Assembly (NCBI GenBank): GCA_002344565.1 | Contig: DDTZ01000026.1 | Location: 1-19,074, forward strand | Length of the DNA: 19,074 nt | From: Bdellovibrionaceae bacterium UBA2351 | GTDB lineage: Bacteria > Bdellovibrionota > Bdellovibrionia > Bdellovibrionales > Bdellovibrionaceae | Reading direction: 5' to 3' | Shown here: positions 1 to 7,434 of the stretch, in pieces | Layout: the number at the start of each line of letters is the position of its first letter | Numbering within the stretch: position 1 is the first letter of the stretch | Translations under genes and position numbers: made by a program | Notes under the pieces: generated by a model | The model's input: only the letters and a program-made list of their open reading frames with translations | The model's database searches: none | What the model was told of the DNA's origin: nothing

Positions 1-1
1 T

Positions 2-208
2 CAGGGAGAGTTAAAGAAGGTCGGATTTGATCCGTTGTTTTCGATAAATCACACCTGCGCCACATTTAGATATAGAGCAAGCCGCCTGGTGCGAAGAACT
101 TGGAATACCACAAAACAAGTCGAGAGATTGAGGCTACATTTAGCGATAATTGCTCTACATCATAACAGAAATTTAAAGACTCTTTCGCCTCTCCTAGATG
201 CACGCTAA
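2..208 (+). CDS. Probable IS1-like transposase, C-terminal end (partial at left edge)
   Basis: An open frame enters from the left edge and runs 68 codons to a TAA at 206-208. The peptide has the pattern INHTCATFRYRASRLVRR followed by TWNTTKQVERLRLHL. This resembles the C-terminal tail of IS1/InsB-type DDE transposases, where a conserved Asn, an Arg, an R-L-x-R-x-T block and a Ser/Thr-Lys pair follow the last catalytic acid. The start and the catalytic residues lie outside the window, so intactness cannot be judged. The gene converges on the T2SF-like gene, leaving 11 bases between the two stop codons. The reading rests on motif memory only. The alternative is a cellular basic protein, which I consider less likely given the motif order. 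Confidence 0.5.
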   Translation, partial: QGELKKVGFDPLFSINHTCATFRYRASRLVRRTWNTTKQVERLRLHLAIIALHHNRNLKTLSPLLDAR

Positions 209-219
209 GGGGCCAGTTC

Positions 220-1197
220 TTAAGGTGCTATTTTTAATGCTTGGTCCAGATAGCCCGTATAGAAACTCACGATTCCATATACAATTTGCCCAATGACTAG
301 CCAGTACAAAACGATCGGGAAAAAGCGTACCCATGTTTGGATGGTCGTTTCATTTTCACGTTTTAAACCATCTGCATAACGCTTTAAAAATTCAGGTAGC
401 TTACCACTTTGGGATCCTAATGTGATTGCCGTCACTAGGTCCATTGGAAATACTTTCTCTTGTTGAAACGCTTGATTTAAATCGGTGCCATTTTGAATTC
501 TAGGTACGATTTTTTCTATCGCTTTCTGTAGTCGTAAATCCGACGAACACTGTCCCGACTGCTTCAGGGCCTCAAAGAAGTCGATACCCGAATCCAGCAT
601 AAATCCTAAGGTCGATGCAAATTTTTCGTACGCAATTTTAGAATTGAGTTTTTTAAAGAAAGGAATCGCAGCCATGATTTGATGAAGAGCTCGTGCTTTC
701 ATCAAATCAAAGTAGGATTGGATCCAATAATTATAAAGCATGTAGCAAACAACCGTAAGTAGTACCAAAACACCTAAACTGTTTCGCAGGTAGTGAGCGA
801 GTGTGACTTTCCCTGCAAACAGATCTGTCACCCCCGGAAACATCAAAGCAACGGCAAATGTGAAATAAGGCTTAACTAGGCTCATGCGAATTTTTTTGAT
901 GTACTCATGAGTGTCTAAATGTTTCTGCGAAAGATTTTTAAAAACCTCGACGATGCGGCCAGAATCTTCAGCGGCTTTAACAAGAGGCAAATCAAAAATA
1001 GGTACACATTGGCCTGCTCGAAAACTTGTATAGAGCGATCGACCCTTCCGAAGGCTTTGACTCACAATCTGCATCACACGTTTATTGTGTCCCGAAGATC
1101 TTTGTTCAAGAGATTCAGCGGTTGTTGCAACATCGACCCCAGCGCTGTAGAGCTCATAGAAGTTTTTATAAAACTGACTGAGTTCGATAAATGACAT
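220..1197 (-). CDS. Type II secretion system F / PilC-like inner-membrane protein
   Basis: 325 residues with two T2SSF repeats, roughly 9-120 and 187-310. Each opens with the family-type phrase of a helix plus a 'hxSGhxhhxAL' turn (YSAGVDVATTAESL; LDSGIDFFEALKQS). Likely membrane spans are at about 108-125, 139-158 and 290-313. Proteins of this family (GspF, PilC, BfpE/PilR, TadC) form the inner-membrane platform on which an ATPase drives pilin or pseudopilin assembly. No pilin, ATPase or secretin gene is nearby, so the machine it serves is unknown. The ATG shares its A with the TAA of the upstream glycosyltransferase gene (TAATG), which implies translational coupling. There is no strong Shine-Dalgarno. 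The stop codon lies close to the probable transposase end and may have been supplied by the insertion. Family call is solid; partner system is unknown. Confidence 0.85.
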   Translation of the reverse strand: MSFIELSQFYKNFYELYSAGVDVATTAESLEQRSSGHNKRVMQIVSQSLRKGRSLYTSFRAGQCVPIFDLPLVKAAEDSGRIVEVFKNLSQKHLDTHEYIKKIRMSLVKPYFTFAVALMFPGVTDLFAGKVTLAHYLRNSLGVLVLLTVVCYMLYNYWIQSYFDLMKARALHQIMAAIPFFKKLNSKIAYEKFASTLGFMLDSGIDFFEALKQSGQCSSDLRLQKAIEKIVPRIQNGTDLNQAFQQEKVFPMDLVTAITLGSQSGKLPEFLKRYADGLKRENETTIQTWVRFFPIVLYWLVIGQIVYGIVSFYTGYLDQALKIAP

Positions 1198-2714
1198 TAG
1201 TATTTTACGCCCTTAAAGTTTTGACAGAACCAATAATAAAATGTTCGAGAATGCTCATCTAAGCGGTAGTATTTGTATTCTGTTTTTTCGCATGTATCGA
1301 AATCGGCATATTCCAATGGATTGTCTGGATACTTTTCTGTAGTCAGTATTAGGCTATCCATTCCAATTAAAGCTTCGAGCGTATTTCGCTTTTTCTGCAT
1401 GACTGTGTAATGGCTCACAAATTTATTCAACATCACGATGCTTGGGTCTTTTGTTCCCCAAATGGTCTGAGCCGTGGTTTCATAGCGAATCGCAGCCAGG
1501 AATGGTTTCTTTCCTGTTTCAGAATGTATTTGGCGCTGCCGTTCTAACATTTTGCTACCGGCGTCTTCCCAGCCAAAGAACTCATTGGATAAATCATTGC
1601 GTGTATCCCAGGGGGCCGAACTGATTGCGCGGTGAACTTTAGGCATGAATGGGTATATGAACGGAGTATATATGATTGTGTTAAGTAGAACAAAAATCAC
1701 CAGAATGCTAGTCAGCCATTTGCGACTTTGTGGGTGTACCATCTGGCGGCCAAATAGCTCAAGGCCATTGTAATACAAATACGCCGCTGTCATGGTCATA
1801 AACAGAGTCGCGGGACCTGACCAGTGTGGTTTGTAGTCGGCAAAGAATGGTTGAATGTAAAAAACCACAAACGCGGGTATAAAAAGACAAAATAGAAATC
1901 TAAAACGTAAATCTTGAAATTTTTTAATCGAAAATGGAATGGCCCCTAATACTAATAAATAAATGGGTGGGGTGTAAAACAGAAATTGAGTGCCAAACCA
2001 CTGGAGCCAACGCTGAATAGATAGACCGCCGCCACCTGTATGACGACCTTGAAACTGATATTTAAATCCTGGCCAATCATACTCAATATTCCAAAGGAAA
2101 ATCGGCATACAGATGATTGTGGCGATCAGGATTCCAATCCATGGCCAAGGCGACAATAGCATGCGGCGATAGGGAGGTGTCGAAAGTAAAAATACTCCAA
2201 ACCCGAATGCAAGCATAGCCATTACGAATTTAGAATTTAGCCCAAGCCCCATAGTTACACCTAAGATGAGCCAAACTGTCTTCACGGACCAACGTTTATT
2301 ATCGGGACGGACACCCTGCCAGAAAACCCAAGCTGAAAAAATCCAGAAGAAAAAGAAAACAGGTTCGGGAGCATTCACATACCCACCAAATCCCCAAAAC
2401 GGAGTCCAAAGTAAAAGCTGAGTCACAAAGAAGGCAATTTTACGATCGAAAATGTCTTCCGCTAATTTCCAAGTGAAAACAATAGTCAGCGTATAGAAAA
2501 TAAATGAAGTTAAACGAATGCCGATAATAGTGTCGCCAAATAAACTGGTCGCTAGATAATTAAGCCATGCGATCATTCCAGGATGATCGTAGTAGGACAA
2601 CATCAAATCTTTGGTCCATGACCAGTGATAAGCTTCGTCATCAATTAAATTTACATTAAGGGCGAAAAATAAACGGAACAGAAATGTTAGGGCAAAAATC
2701 AAAACATATGGCAT
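1197..2714 (-). CDS. Membrane glycosyltransferase, ArnT/PMT_2 (GT-C) family
   Basis: 505 residues of polytopic membrane protein. After the first membrane helix comes the loop NLIDDEAYHWSW (residues 22-33, acidic D25-D26-E27), then YYDHPGMIAWL at about 41-51. This D-E-A-Y-x-W plus Y-x-D-H-P arrangement is typical of GT-C enzymes of the ArnT/PMT_2 type, which use a polyprenyl-phosphate sugar donor at the outer face of the inner membrane. The first-loop acidic residue acts as the presumed catalytic base. Many hydrophobic helices follow, with a soluble C-terminal part from about residue 360. The acceptor could be lipid A, a surface polymer or a protein; the neighbouring exported protein makes protein glycosylation thinkable but unproven. 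It lies 40 bp after the exported-protein gene, with a hairpin in the gap, and its stop overlaps the next ATG by one base. Confidence 0.85.
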   Translation of the reverse strand: MPYVLIFALTFLFRLFFALNVNLIDDEAYHWSWTKDLMLSYYDHPGMIAWLNYLATSLFGDTIIGIRLTSFIFYTLTIVFTWKLAEDIFDRKIAFFVTQLLLWTPFWGFGGYVNAPEPVFFFFWIFSAWVFWQGVRPDNKRWSVKTVWLILGVTMGLGLNSKFVMAMLAFGFGVFLLSTPPYRRMLLSPWPWIGILIATIICMPIFLWNIEYDWPGFKYQFQGRHTGGGGLSIQRWLQWFGTQFLFYTPPIYLLVLGAIPFSIKKFQDLRFRFLFCLFIPAFVVFYIQPFFADYKPHWSGPATLFMTMTAAYLYYNGLELFGRQMVHPQSRKWLTSILVIFVLLNTIIYTPFIYPFMPKVHRAISSAPWDTRNDLSNEFFGWEDAGSKMLERQRQIHSETGKKPFLAAIRYETTAQTIWGTKDPSIVMLNKFVSHYTVMQKKRNTLEALIGMDSLILTTEKYPDNPLEYADFDTCEKTEYKYYRLDEHSRTFYYWFCQNFKGVKY

Positions 2715-2728
2715 AGACCCCGAGCCTA

Positions 2729-2748
2729 CCCCTTCTTTTCAGAGGGGG
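2729..2748 (-). other. Hairpin with GAAA loop between two operon genes
   Basis: In the 40-bp gap between the exported-protein stop and the glycosyltransferase ATG, bases 2729-2736 and 2741-2748 are complementary. Read on the minus strand the stem is CCCCCTCT / AGAAGGGG with one C-A mismatch and a GAAA (GNRA-type) loop. No T-run follows, so it is not a standard terminator. It sits about 14 bases before the start codon and could act as an mRNA-processing or stability element, or could tune expression of the downstream genes. The pairing is visible in the sequence; the role is inference. Confidence 0.45.
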
Positions 2749-2754
2749 CAAGGA

Positions 2755-5676
2755 TTAGAAGTTGCCGATGAAGTTTACGGAATCAGAGTTGCCTGTCGGG
2801 CGAGCTGCTGGTGCAGCGGGGCTCATCAAGCGTTTCAAGCCGTCAGGTAAGATTAGCGTATCTGCATTCGGAGCGCTAGGATCCTGCATTGGTAAAATAG
2901 AGTCTGGAGTCAGCTGTATATTCTGAGCTTTCTTAGGGTCAACCGATGGCAATGTCGTATCTGGAACGATTTTTTCAGCCTCTTTGTATGGATTGTCAGA
3001 GTAGTCGTTCTGCATGAAATCCATAGCTTTGAAGTTCATCGTCAAATACACGACTAGGTTTCTACGATTGTAGTCGCGGAATGCACATATACGTTTTGAA
3101 TGATTCGCGCGATAGTCTGGCAGGTCTTCGCGGAATTTTTTAGCAAAGCTTACTGATAAATAGTCATCAGCCTTAATATTCAGGTTAGTTTCAAGCTGTT
3201 CTGTCTTAAACGGGGAGTTGATTACTGTGTCTTTGCAAAGGTTATATAAAGCTCTCCAGCGAGGACTCTTGTAATCATTAAATGATAACGCCTGAACACA
3301 CATGCGGTTAAACACGCGATCGGCTGAACGATTCTCATCGTCAATAGAATAAGCGACATCGTCCTTAATTCCAAGCATTGATAAATAGTGAACTGGGTAT
3401 TTTTGTTCTTCGAATCCAGTTACTGTTTTTAAAGAATTCCACACACCAGCGAAGAACCGACGTACTGAGTTTCGTTGGTGGAGTGGGTTAACGTCCCATC
3501 CGTCATTGTATGAACGTTTGATAGAATCAAAAGACACTGTTCTTGAATCTACGTAACGTTTCGTTGCTGATAATTTGAGTTGTTGTAGAATTCCAACTAA
3601 AGAATCAGTAAATAACATTTCTTGTGCTGCCAAATTTTCTTTGAAAATACGAGTTGCCATATCTAAATCTGCCTCGACATTGGCTGGATTATTACCTGAC
3701 ATTTGAACTAACTGATCAAAGACCATGCGTCCAGAGGCATACGAAATCTCTTTATATAAAGATTCTGATTCTGAGTTTTTTTCTTTCAAGACGTCTTTAA
3801 CAAACATTTGGAAGTCGTAGGTTACGTAAGTAACCAAACGATTGGCTAAGAAACCAGATTTAGCCAGCATGATTTCTAGTTTGTCGTACACTTCGTCCAT
3901 CAACGCGATATTTTTTTCAAGCAATGCTTGCTTGAATGTGCGTTCTTCATCTGGAGTCGGTTTTTTTGACATGAAATCTTTGTTGTCTTTTACAAATCTT
4001 AGTAGCTCATTATAGCGATAGAAAATTTTACCGATACGAATGCGCGTGTCGGTAATCGAGCCCAGAATGGTGTGATCATTCGACTTAGTTTGAATTTTGC
4101 GTTGTAAGTTAGCAAGGTAGTTGTCGATGTTATACAGAGCGCTCTTGATGTTATAGGGAATGCCAACAAGAGATTCATCGATTACACCTAATTGATCGGC
4201 TACGAAGTTTTTGAAGTAGTAACTAAGCATGTTAGACTTACCAGCCTCGAATACCACGGCTAGCTTGTTCCAGACAATGTTTGGTACGTTGTCGGGATTA
4301 CTGAAAATAGGTAGATTTCGGTAATTCATATTTAACCAAACTGTCGGATTCATGTTCGCACCTTTATCACGAACTTCCTGCGGAATCTCCATGCCTAACA
4401 AGTTGAAATAAATTTCGTATTCAGAACCCGCGTTCTGGAAGAAATTTTCACCGGTAGGGCCGCCAGCTTTAAGAATAACTTCTCCGATACGTAAAACTAA
4501 ATCTTTCGCGTAGTTCTGTTTCGATGTGAAGTCTTTATACGTAGAAATGTTTCGTTTTAGTTGATTGAACTCTGATTCAATCTCTTTCATTTTGATATAG
4601 AAAACGTTCGCGTTGTTTAAAACGTTCATTTGGTATTGGCCGTCTTCACGTAGTTTAGGTGTCGCACCAATTTGGATACGGAAGATCCAGTCCGTCACGA
4701 TTGGTGATAATTGAGTCAAAACATAGAACCCATTCAAAGGGTTGTCGAACTGACGTCCAGATTGAATTGGACTTGATTGAGCTTCGTTTTGTTTAGAACG
4801 ACGGGCGCTCAGCTCATTCGTCATTTGCTTGAAGAGCAAACGACTATCGCGAGCCGAACAATACGACTCAGACGTAGTTTCCATGATACATTGGATGGAT
4901 GTCATAAATTCTTGTTGATTTAGTTTTTGCAGAATTTGAGCGAAATGCTTATCACGCATATAGTTTGCGAGTTTTGAAATAGCGATGGCCGTCTGTGTAC
5001 CCAGTTGATCTTGTCCAGATCCAACTAAAGCACCTAACATACTTACCGACGCAGCAACGGCTTGACCCATAGCATTTGTCTGAGTCAAACACTCTGTTAA
5101 TCGAGGGAAGGAATCCACGGTTTGATTAAATAACTGAAAGCCACGGCCTACGACACGTGCACGTCGGTCACCCATGCTGCTCATTAGCTGTTGCTGTTCG
5201 GGTGCGCCTAATGCTGTAGGAATAGCATTGTTTTGATCGTTGCTTAGAGTTTTGATCTGAGCCAGTTTAAACAGGCGCCCAATGATATGATTATTCGTAA
5301 TTGCGCTCAGTGCAGGATTTTCAAGTGCGGATGTGCGTAATGCTTTTACTTCTTGTTCTAAATCCCGTGCGTAGTTCTGTGAGCCACCCATTGATTTGTC
5401 GGTGGTTTCTAATGTGCCGCGGATTTCACCTAAAGAGCGCTGTAGGGATTCACCCAGGGCCTTACAGCTGGGGTCGTCACGCAATTGAGTTGTGATTTCA
5501 CGTAGTCGCTGAGTCTGTGTTAGAGCTTCCTGAGTCCATGAACCCTGAGATGTACATGGCCCAGAGAAGTAATACGGACGCGAGTTGGTAGCGGCAGGTT
5601 CGCCGCCCATGATGCTATCTGGGAGTTGGGCCCAGACCATAGTACTAGTTAGAATTGTCAGTAACGTGAACTTCAT
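2755..5676 (-). CDS. Large exported protein of unknown family
   Basis: 973 residues. The N-terminus MKFTLLTILTSTMVWA followed by QLP is a short Sec-type signal peptide (predicted cleavage after A16). No later membrane segment is visible, so the mature protein should be periplasmic, surface-bound or released. It is mostly polar and helix-rich with many charged stretches. Eight cysteines are spread along it: two near the N-terminus, three in the first third (one within IQCIMET, one within SYCSARD), and three in the last quarter. The even number would suit disulfides. The tail is proline/alanine-rich and low in complexity. I recognise no catalytic motif and no family. It heads the operon with the glycosyltransferase and T2SF-like genes, so it may be a glycosylation substrate or an envelope component. 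The ATG lacks a close Shine-Dalgarno; an AAGGA lies about 20 bases upstream. Confidence 0.8.
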   Translation of the reverse strand: MKFTLLTILTSTMVWAQLPDSIMGGEPAATNSRPYYFSGPCTSQGSWTQEALTQTQRLREITTQLRDDPSCKALGESLQRSLGEIRGTLETTDKSMGGSQNYARDLEQEVKALRTSALENPALSAITNNHIIGRLFKLAQIKTLSNDQNNAIPTALGAPEQQQLMSSMGDRRARVVGRGFQLFNQTVDSFPRLTECLTQTNAMGQAVAASVSMLGALVGSGQDQLGTQTAIAISKLANYMRDKHFAQILQKLNQQEFMTSIQCIMETTSESYCSARDSRLLFKQMTNELSARRSKQNEAQSSPIQSGRQFDNPLNGFYVLTQLSPIVTDWIFRIQIGATPKLREDGQYQMNVLNNANVFYIKMKEIESEFNQLKRNISTYKDFTSKQNYAKDLVLRIGEVILKAGGPTGENFFQNAGSEYEIYFNLLGMEIPQEVRDKGANMNPTVWLNMNYRNLPIFSNPDNVPNIVWNKLAVVFEAGKSNMLSYYFKNFVADQLGVIDESLVGIPYNIKSALYNIDNYLANLQRKIQTKSNDHTILGSITDTRIRIGKIFYRYNELLRFVKDNKDFMSKKPTPDEERTFKQALLEKNIALMDEVYDKLEIMLAKSGFLANRLVTYVTYDFQMFVKDVLKEKNSESESLYKEISYASGRMVFDQLVQMSGNNPANVEADLDMATRIFKENLAAQEMLFTDSLVGILQQLKLSATKRYVDSRTVSFDSIKRSYNDGWDVNPLHQRNSVRRFFAGVWNSLKTVTGFEEQKYPVHYLSMLGIKDDVAYSIDDENRSADRVFNRMCVQALSFNDYKSPRWRALYNLCKDTVINSPFKTEQLETNLNIKADDYLSVSFAKKFREDLPDYRANHSKRICAFRDYNRRNLVVYLTMNFKAMDFMQNDYSDNPYKEAEKIVPDTTLPSVDPKKAQNIQLTPDSILPMQDPSAPNADTLILPDGLKRLMSPAAPAARPTGNSDSVNFIGNF

Positions 5677-5770
5677 AGTGACTGGGATAACTTCAATCCT
5701 TAGACCAACTCATATGTAATAAAAACCCATTTCGTTTCATAGATGTGTATAAAAATGATACACTTTTAGA
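5677..5770. promoter_or_regulatory. Divergent intergenic region with inverted repeat
   Basis: This 94-bp AT-rich spacer separates the exported-protein operon (minus) from the lipoprotein gene (plus) and must hold promoters for both. A perfect inverted repeat GTGTAT-N7-ATACAC lies at 5745-5763, ending 7 bases before the lipoprotein GTG. It could be an operator or a small hairpin. Promoter-like AT hexamers are abundant, but I see no convincing -35/-10 pair in either direction. Confidence 0.4.
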
Positions 5771-6040
5771 GTGGTTGAATACTTTTACGCCAAATCCTTT
5801 TTTCCAAAAACCATTCGAGTAGGGGCCTTATTACTTATGGTGATCTTCATCATATCGTGCGCTGAAAAAGAGATCGTGACCAAGGCTCATCCATCGACAG
5901 GCGTAAATGATGTATTTGGAATCGATAATGGGATGCCTATTCGCGAAGTGCAAAAGAAACAGTTCTATTTTAAAAAATGCGAACTTGAATCGCGACGACC
6001 ATTTCCCACTCGGGTAGAGTTTTCGTGCAATGAGAACTAG
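5771..6040 (+). CDS. Small putative lipoprotein, unknown function
   Basis: 89 residues from a GTG start. The N-terminus has basic residues (K13, R16), then a hydrophobic run LLLMVIFIIS and C30, giving the lipobox I-I-S-C. This points to signal peptidase II cleavage and a mature lipoprotein of about 60 residues. The +2 residue is Ala, which by the E. coli rule does not mark inner-membrane retention. The mature part contains two further cysteines near the end (KKC and FSC) that could form a disulfide. A phrase FGIDNGMPIREVQKK loosely recalls the 'G-M-x-x-x-x-V' turn of BamE/SmpA-like lipoproteins, but the match is too weak to name it. The start is the only in-frame start codon upstream of the signal segment, and no good ribosome-binding site precedes it. 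Confidence 0.6.
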   Translation: MVEYFYAKSFFPKTIRVGALLLMVIFIISCAEKEIVTKAHPSTGVNDVFGIDNGMPIREVQKKQFYFKKCELESRRPFPTRVEFSCNEN

Positions 6041-6104
6041 AAAATCCCCTCGGTTTTTCGTCTTCGAGTCTTGGCCTTTTTCTCTGCTTTAGATTGGGAT
6101 CGAA

Positions 6105-6227
6105 ATGCGGGACTTCTATTTTAAATGGGGTTTGCATGATTTGAAGGGCGGCCTCCCTGAACTGGCCGTCCGCCCTGCACCCGGTTGGCTACGCCAATTT
6201 CCAGACCGCAACCGATTTTTTCTGTAG
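6105..6227 (+). CDS. Candidate 40-residue small protein
   Basis: An ATG at 6105-6107 opens a 40-codon frame ending at a TAG at 6225-6227, beginning MRDFYFKWGLHDLKGGL and ending PDRNRFFL. A GGGA lies 6 bases before the ATG. The peptide is basic, rich in aromatic residues and has no signal or membrane segment. It covers the GC-rich segment almost exactly. A chance open frame of this length is common, and the same bases form hairpins, so a noncoding origin is equally possible. I recognise no homologue. Confidence 0.2.
   Translation: MRDFYFKWGLHDLKGGLPELAVRPAPGWLRQFPDRNRFFL
6182..6221 (+). terminator. Possible intrinsic terminator downstream of the lipoprotein gene
   Basis: CGGTTG (6182-6187) can pair with CAACCG (6209-6214), and a run of six T follows at 6216-6221. 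The 21-base loop is long but can fold further. The arrangement would end plus-strand transcripts from the lipoprotein promoter or a small RNA. It is weaker than the terminator at 6280-6309. Confidence 0.3.
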
Positions 6228-6279
6228 ATTGATGGTCATGGACGTAGCGACTGTTTCAAGGTTGGTAGATGATTTAGGT

Positions 6280-6309
6280 AAAAAAAAGCCGCTTATTCAG
6301 CGGCTTTTT
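6280..6309 (-). terminator. Intrinsic terminator of tonB-exbB-exbD operon (bidirectional)
   Basis: GCCGCT (6288-6293) and AGCGGC (6299-6304) form a perfect stem around a five-base loop. It is extended by A-tracts pairing with T-tracts, and eight T follow on the minus strand. It lies about 24 bp beyond the exbD stop. On the plus strand five T follow, so it can also stop transcription from the lipoprotein side. Confidence 0.9.
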
Positions 6310-6332
6310 AGTTTAAATTAGTAATATAAAAA

Positions 6333-6740
6333 TTATCTTTTTTGGATGCTGAAAGCGACTTTCTTTAAACCGTTTGATTTAACAGCGTCGATGATTTCTG
6401 TTACCATTTCAAGAGTTACAGCTTTGTCAGCAACCAAGATAGCATTTGTATCTGGGTTTTGAGCTGAACGTTTGGCTGCTTCTGCGCGCAGTTGGTCTAC
6501 GCTGACTGCTGTTCCGTCGACGAATAACTCGCCTTCTTTACCTACCGTGATTTTCATCGGTTTTTTGCTCTTATCGATATCTGTCGAAGACGACTTCGGC
6601 AGAGAGATATCAATCTTTGGTTGCATAACTAAAGGAGCCGCAACCATAAAGATGATTAGAACAACTAGGATGATATCAACTAGGGGAACAACGTTAATCT
6701 CTGTTAAGATTTCTCCGTTTTGATTTCCACCACCAGCCAT
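6333..6740 (-). CDS. exbD: ExbD/TolR-type biopolymer transport protein
   Basis: 135 residues. A short cytoplasmic N-terminus with the family phrase EINVVPLVDIILVVLIIFMV leads into the single membrane span (about 20-37). D22 is the conserved membrane aspartate that carries protons in ExbD/TolR. The periplasmic part (from about 40) has the usual small alpha/beta domain with 'ILVADKAVTLEMVTEIID' followed by 'GLKKVAFSI'. With ExbB it forms the proton-driven motor that powers TonB. Three bases separate it from the exbB stop, and its Shine-Dalgarno AAGGAG lies in the last exbB codons, so the pair is probably co-translated. The adjacent tonB and receptor favour ExbD over TolR. Confidence 0.93.
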   Translation of the reverse strand: MAGGGNQNGEILTEINVVPLVDIILVVLIIFMVAAPLVMQPKIDISLPKSSSTDIDKSKKPMKITVGKEGELFVDGTAVSVDQLRAEAAKRSAQNPDTNAILVADKAVTLEMVTEIIDAVKSNGLKKVAFSIQKR

Positions 6741-6743
6741 GGC

Positions 6744-7373
6744 TTATACTCCTTTTTTAGTTTTTGAGTACATCATGCAAAGATCTTTAGATGCATCGAT
6801 GTTTGTTAAGATCAAAGACACTTTCTTTTGGAAAAAGTTGAACGCGATAACTGCTGGGATCGCAAGCGCAAGACCAACTGCTGTCGAAACTAGGGCGTGG
6901 GCGATACCTGACATGACCACTTCGTTACCTTGGCCTGGAGCATTTCCAAGGTCGTTGAAGGCTTTCATGATACCCATAACCGTTCCAAGAAGACCGATAT
7001 AAGGAGCATTTGAAGCGATTGTGCCTAGGATATATAAGTTACCTTCTAATTTAGGCTTTTCCATGCTTTTGAATGAGCTGAAAAGTTCATCTAAACCAGC
7101 AGCTGAATCATTCTTTTGGATGTGGTTTAAACCGTAAACAAGAGCACGGCCTTCAACTGCATCTTGATACTGAGTTAAAGTAGCTACTTTTTCTGGAGAC
7201 TGAGTTTCGATAACTTCTCTAAATTTTTTCTCTAGAGTTTTACTGTTAGCGCCTAATTTTCTAAGAGTTAAGAAACGCTCTGCGATGATAGCGAAACTTA
7301 CGATACTTAAGAATCCCATGAAGTATAGGATGAAATTTGCACTTGCTTCTGCGATTTTAAACATTGAATCCAT
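6744..7373 (-). CDS. exbB: ExbB/TolQ/MotA-type proton channel protein
   Basis: 209 residues with three predicted membrane spans at about 13-33, 112-135 and 156-180, and a cytoplasmic loop between the first two, as in ExbB/TolQ. The signature region reads APYIGLLGTVMGIMKAFNDL, with a later GIAHALVSTAVGLALAIPAV. Both are classic MotA/TolQ/ExbB motifs lining the proton path. It forms the ExbB-ExbD motor in the inner membrane. The ATG has a strong AAAGGAG about 9 bases upstream. It is the middle gene of tonB-exbB-exbD and lies 61 bp after tonB. It could equally be called TolQ by sequence alone; the neighbouring tonB and receptor decide for ExbB. Confidence 0.93.
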   Translation of the reverse strand: MDSMFKIAEASANFILYFMGFLSIVSFAIIAERFLTLRKLGANSKTLEKKFREVIETQSPEKVATLTQYQDAVEGRALVYGLNHIQKNDSAAGLDELFSSFKSMEKPKLEGNLYILGTIASNAPYIGLLGTVMGIMKAFNDLGNAPGQGNEVVMSGIAHALVSTAVGLALAIPAVIAFNFFQKKVSLILTNIDASKDLCMMYSKTKKGV

Positions 7374-7434
7374 TTGGTGTTGCTCCTTTTATATTTTTAA
7401 ATTTTTGATTCTTTATTTTTAAATTTGTTATTAA

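Larger units (their letters stand above)
6041..6279 (+). other. Intergenic region with GC-rich foldable segment
   Basis: About 240 bp lie between the lipoprotein stop and the exbD terminator. Most is AT-rich, but roughly 6140-6214 is clearly GC-rich. Two hairpins can be drawn there. AGGGCGG (6145-6151) pairs with CCGCCCT (6170-6176), with an alternative GGCC/GGCC pairing inside. CGGTTG (6182-6187) pairs with CAACCG (6209-6214), with an alternative TTGGC/GCCAA pairing. This could be the end of the lipoprotein mRNA, an independent small RNA, or a short coding segment (listed separately). It does not match any structured RNA family I know. Confidence 0.35.

Noticed and set aside
919..1194. Antisense open frame of 91 codons inside the T2SF-like gene
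   Set aside because: It lies wholly within a well-supported gene on the other strand and shows no motif. The same holds for the antisense frames at 1442-1624, 5301-5495, 6472-6723, 6739-7002, 7801-7986, 8297-8746, 8774-9004, 9315-9515, 12332-12541, 12707-12946, 17002-17343, 17295-17501, 17602-17826 and 18839-19060 (same strand, other frame).
6145..6214. 6S RNA, SRP RNA or RNase P RNA in the GC-rich island
   Set aside because: The island is too short and lacks the conserved loops of those RNAs.
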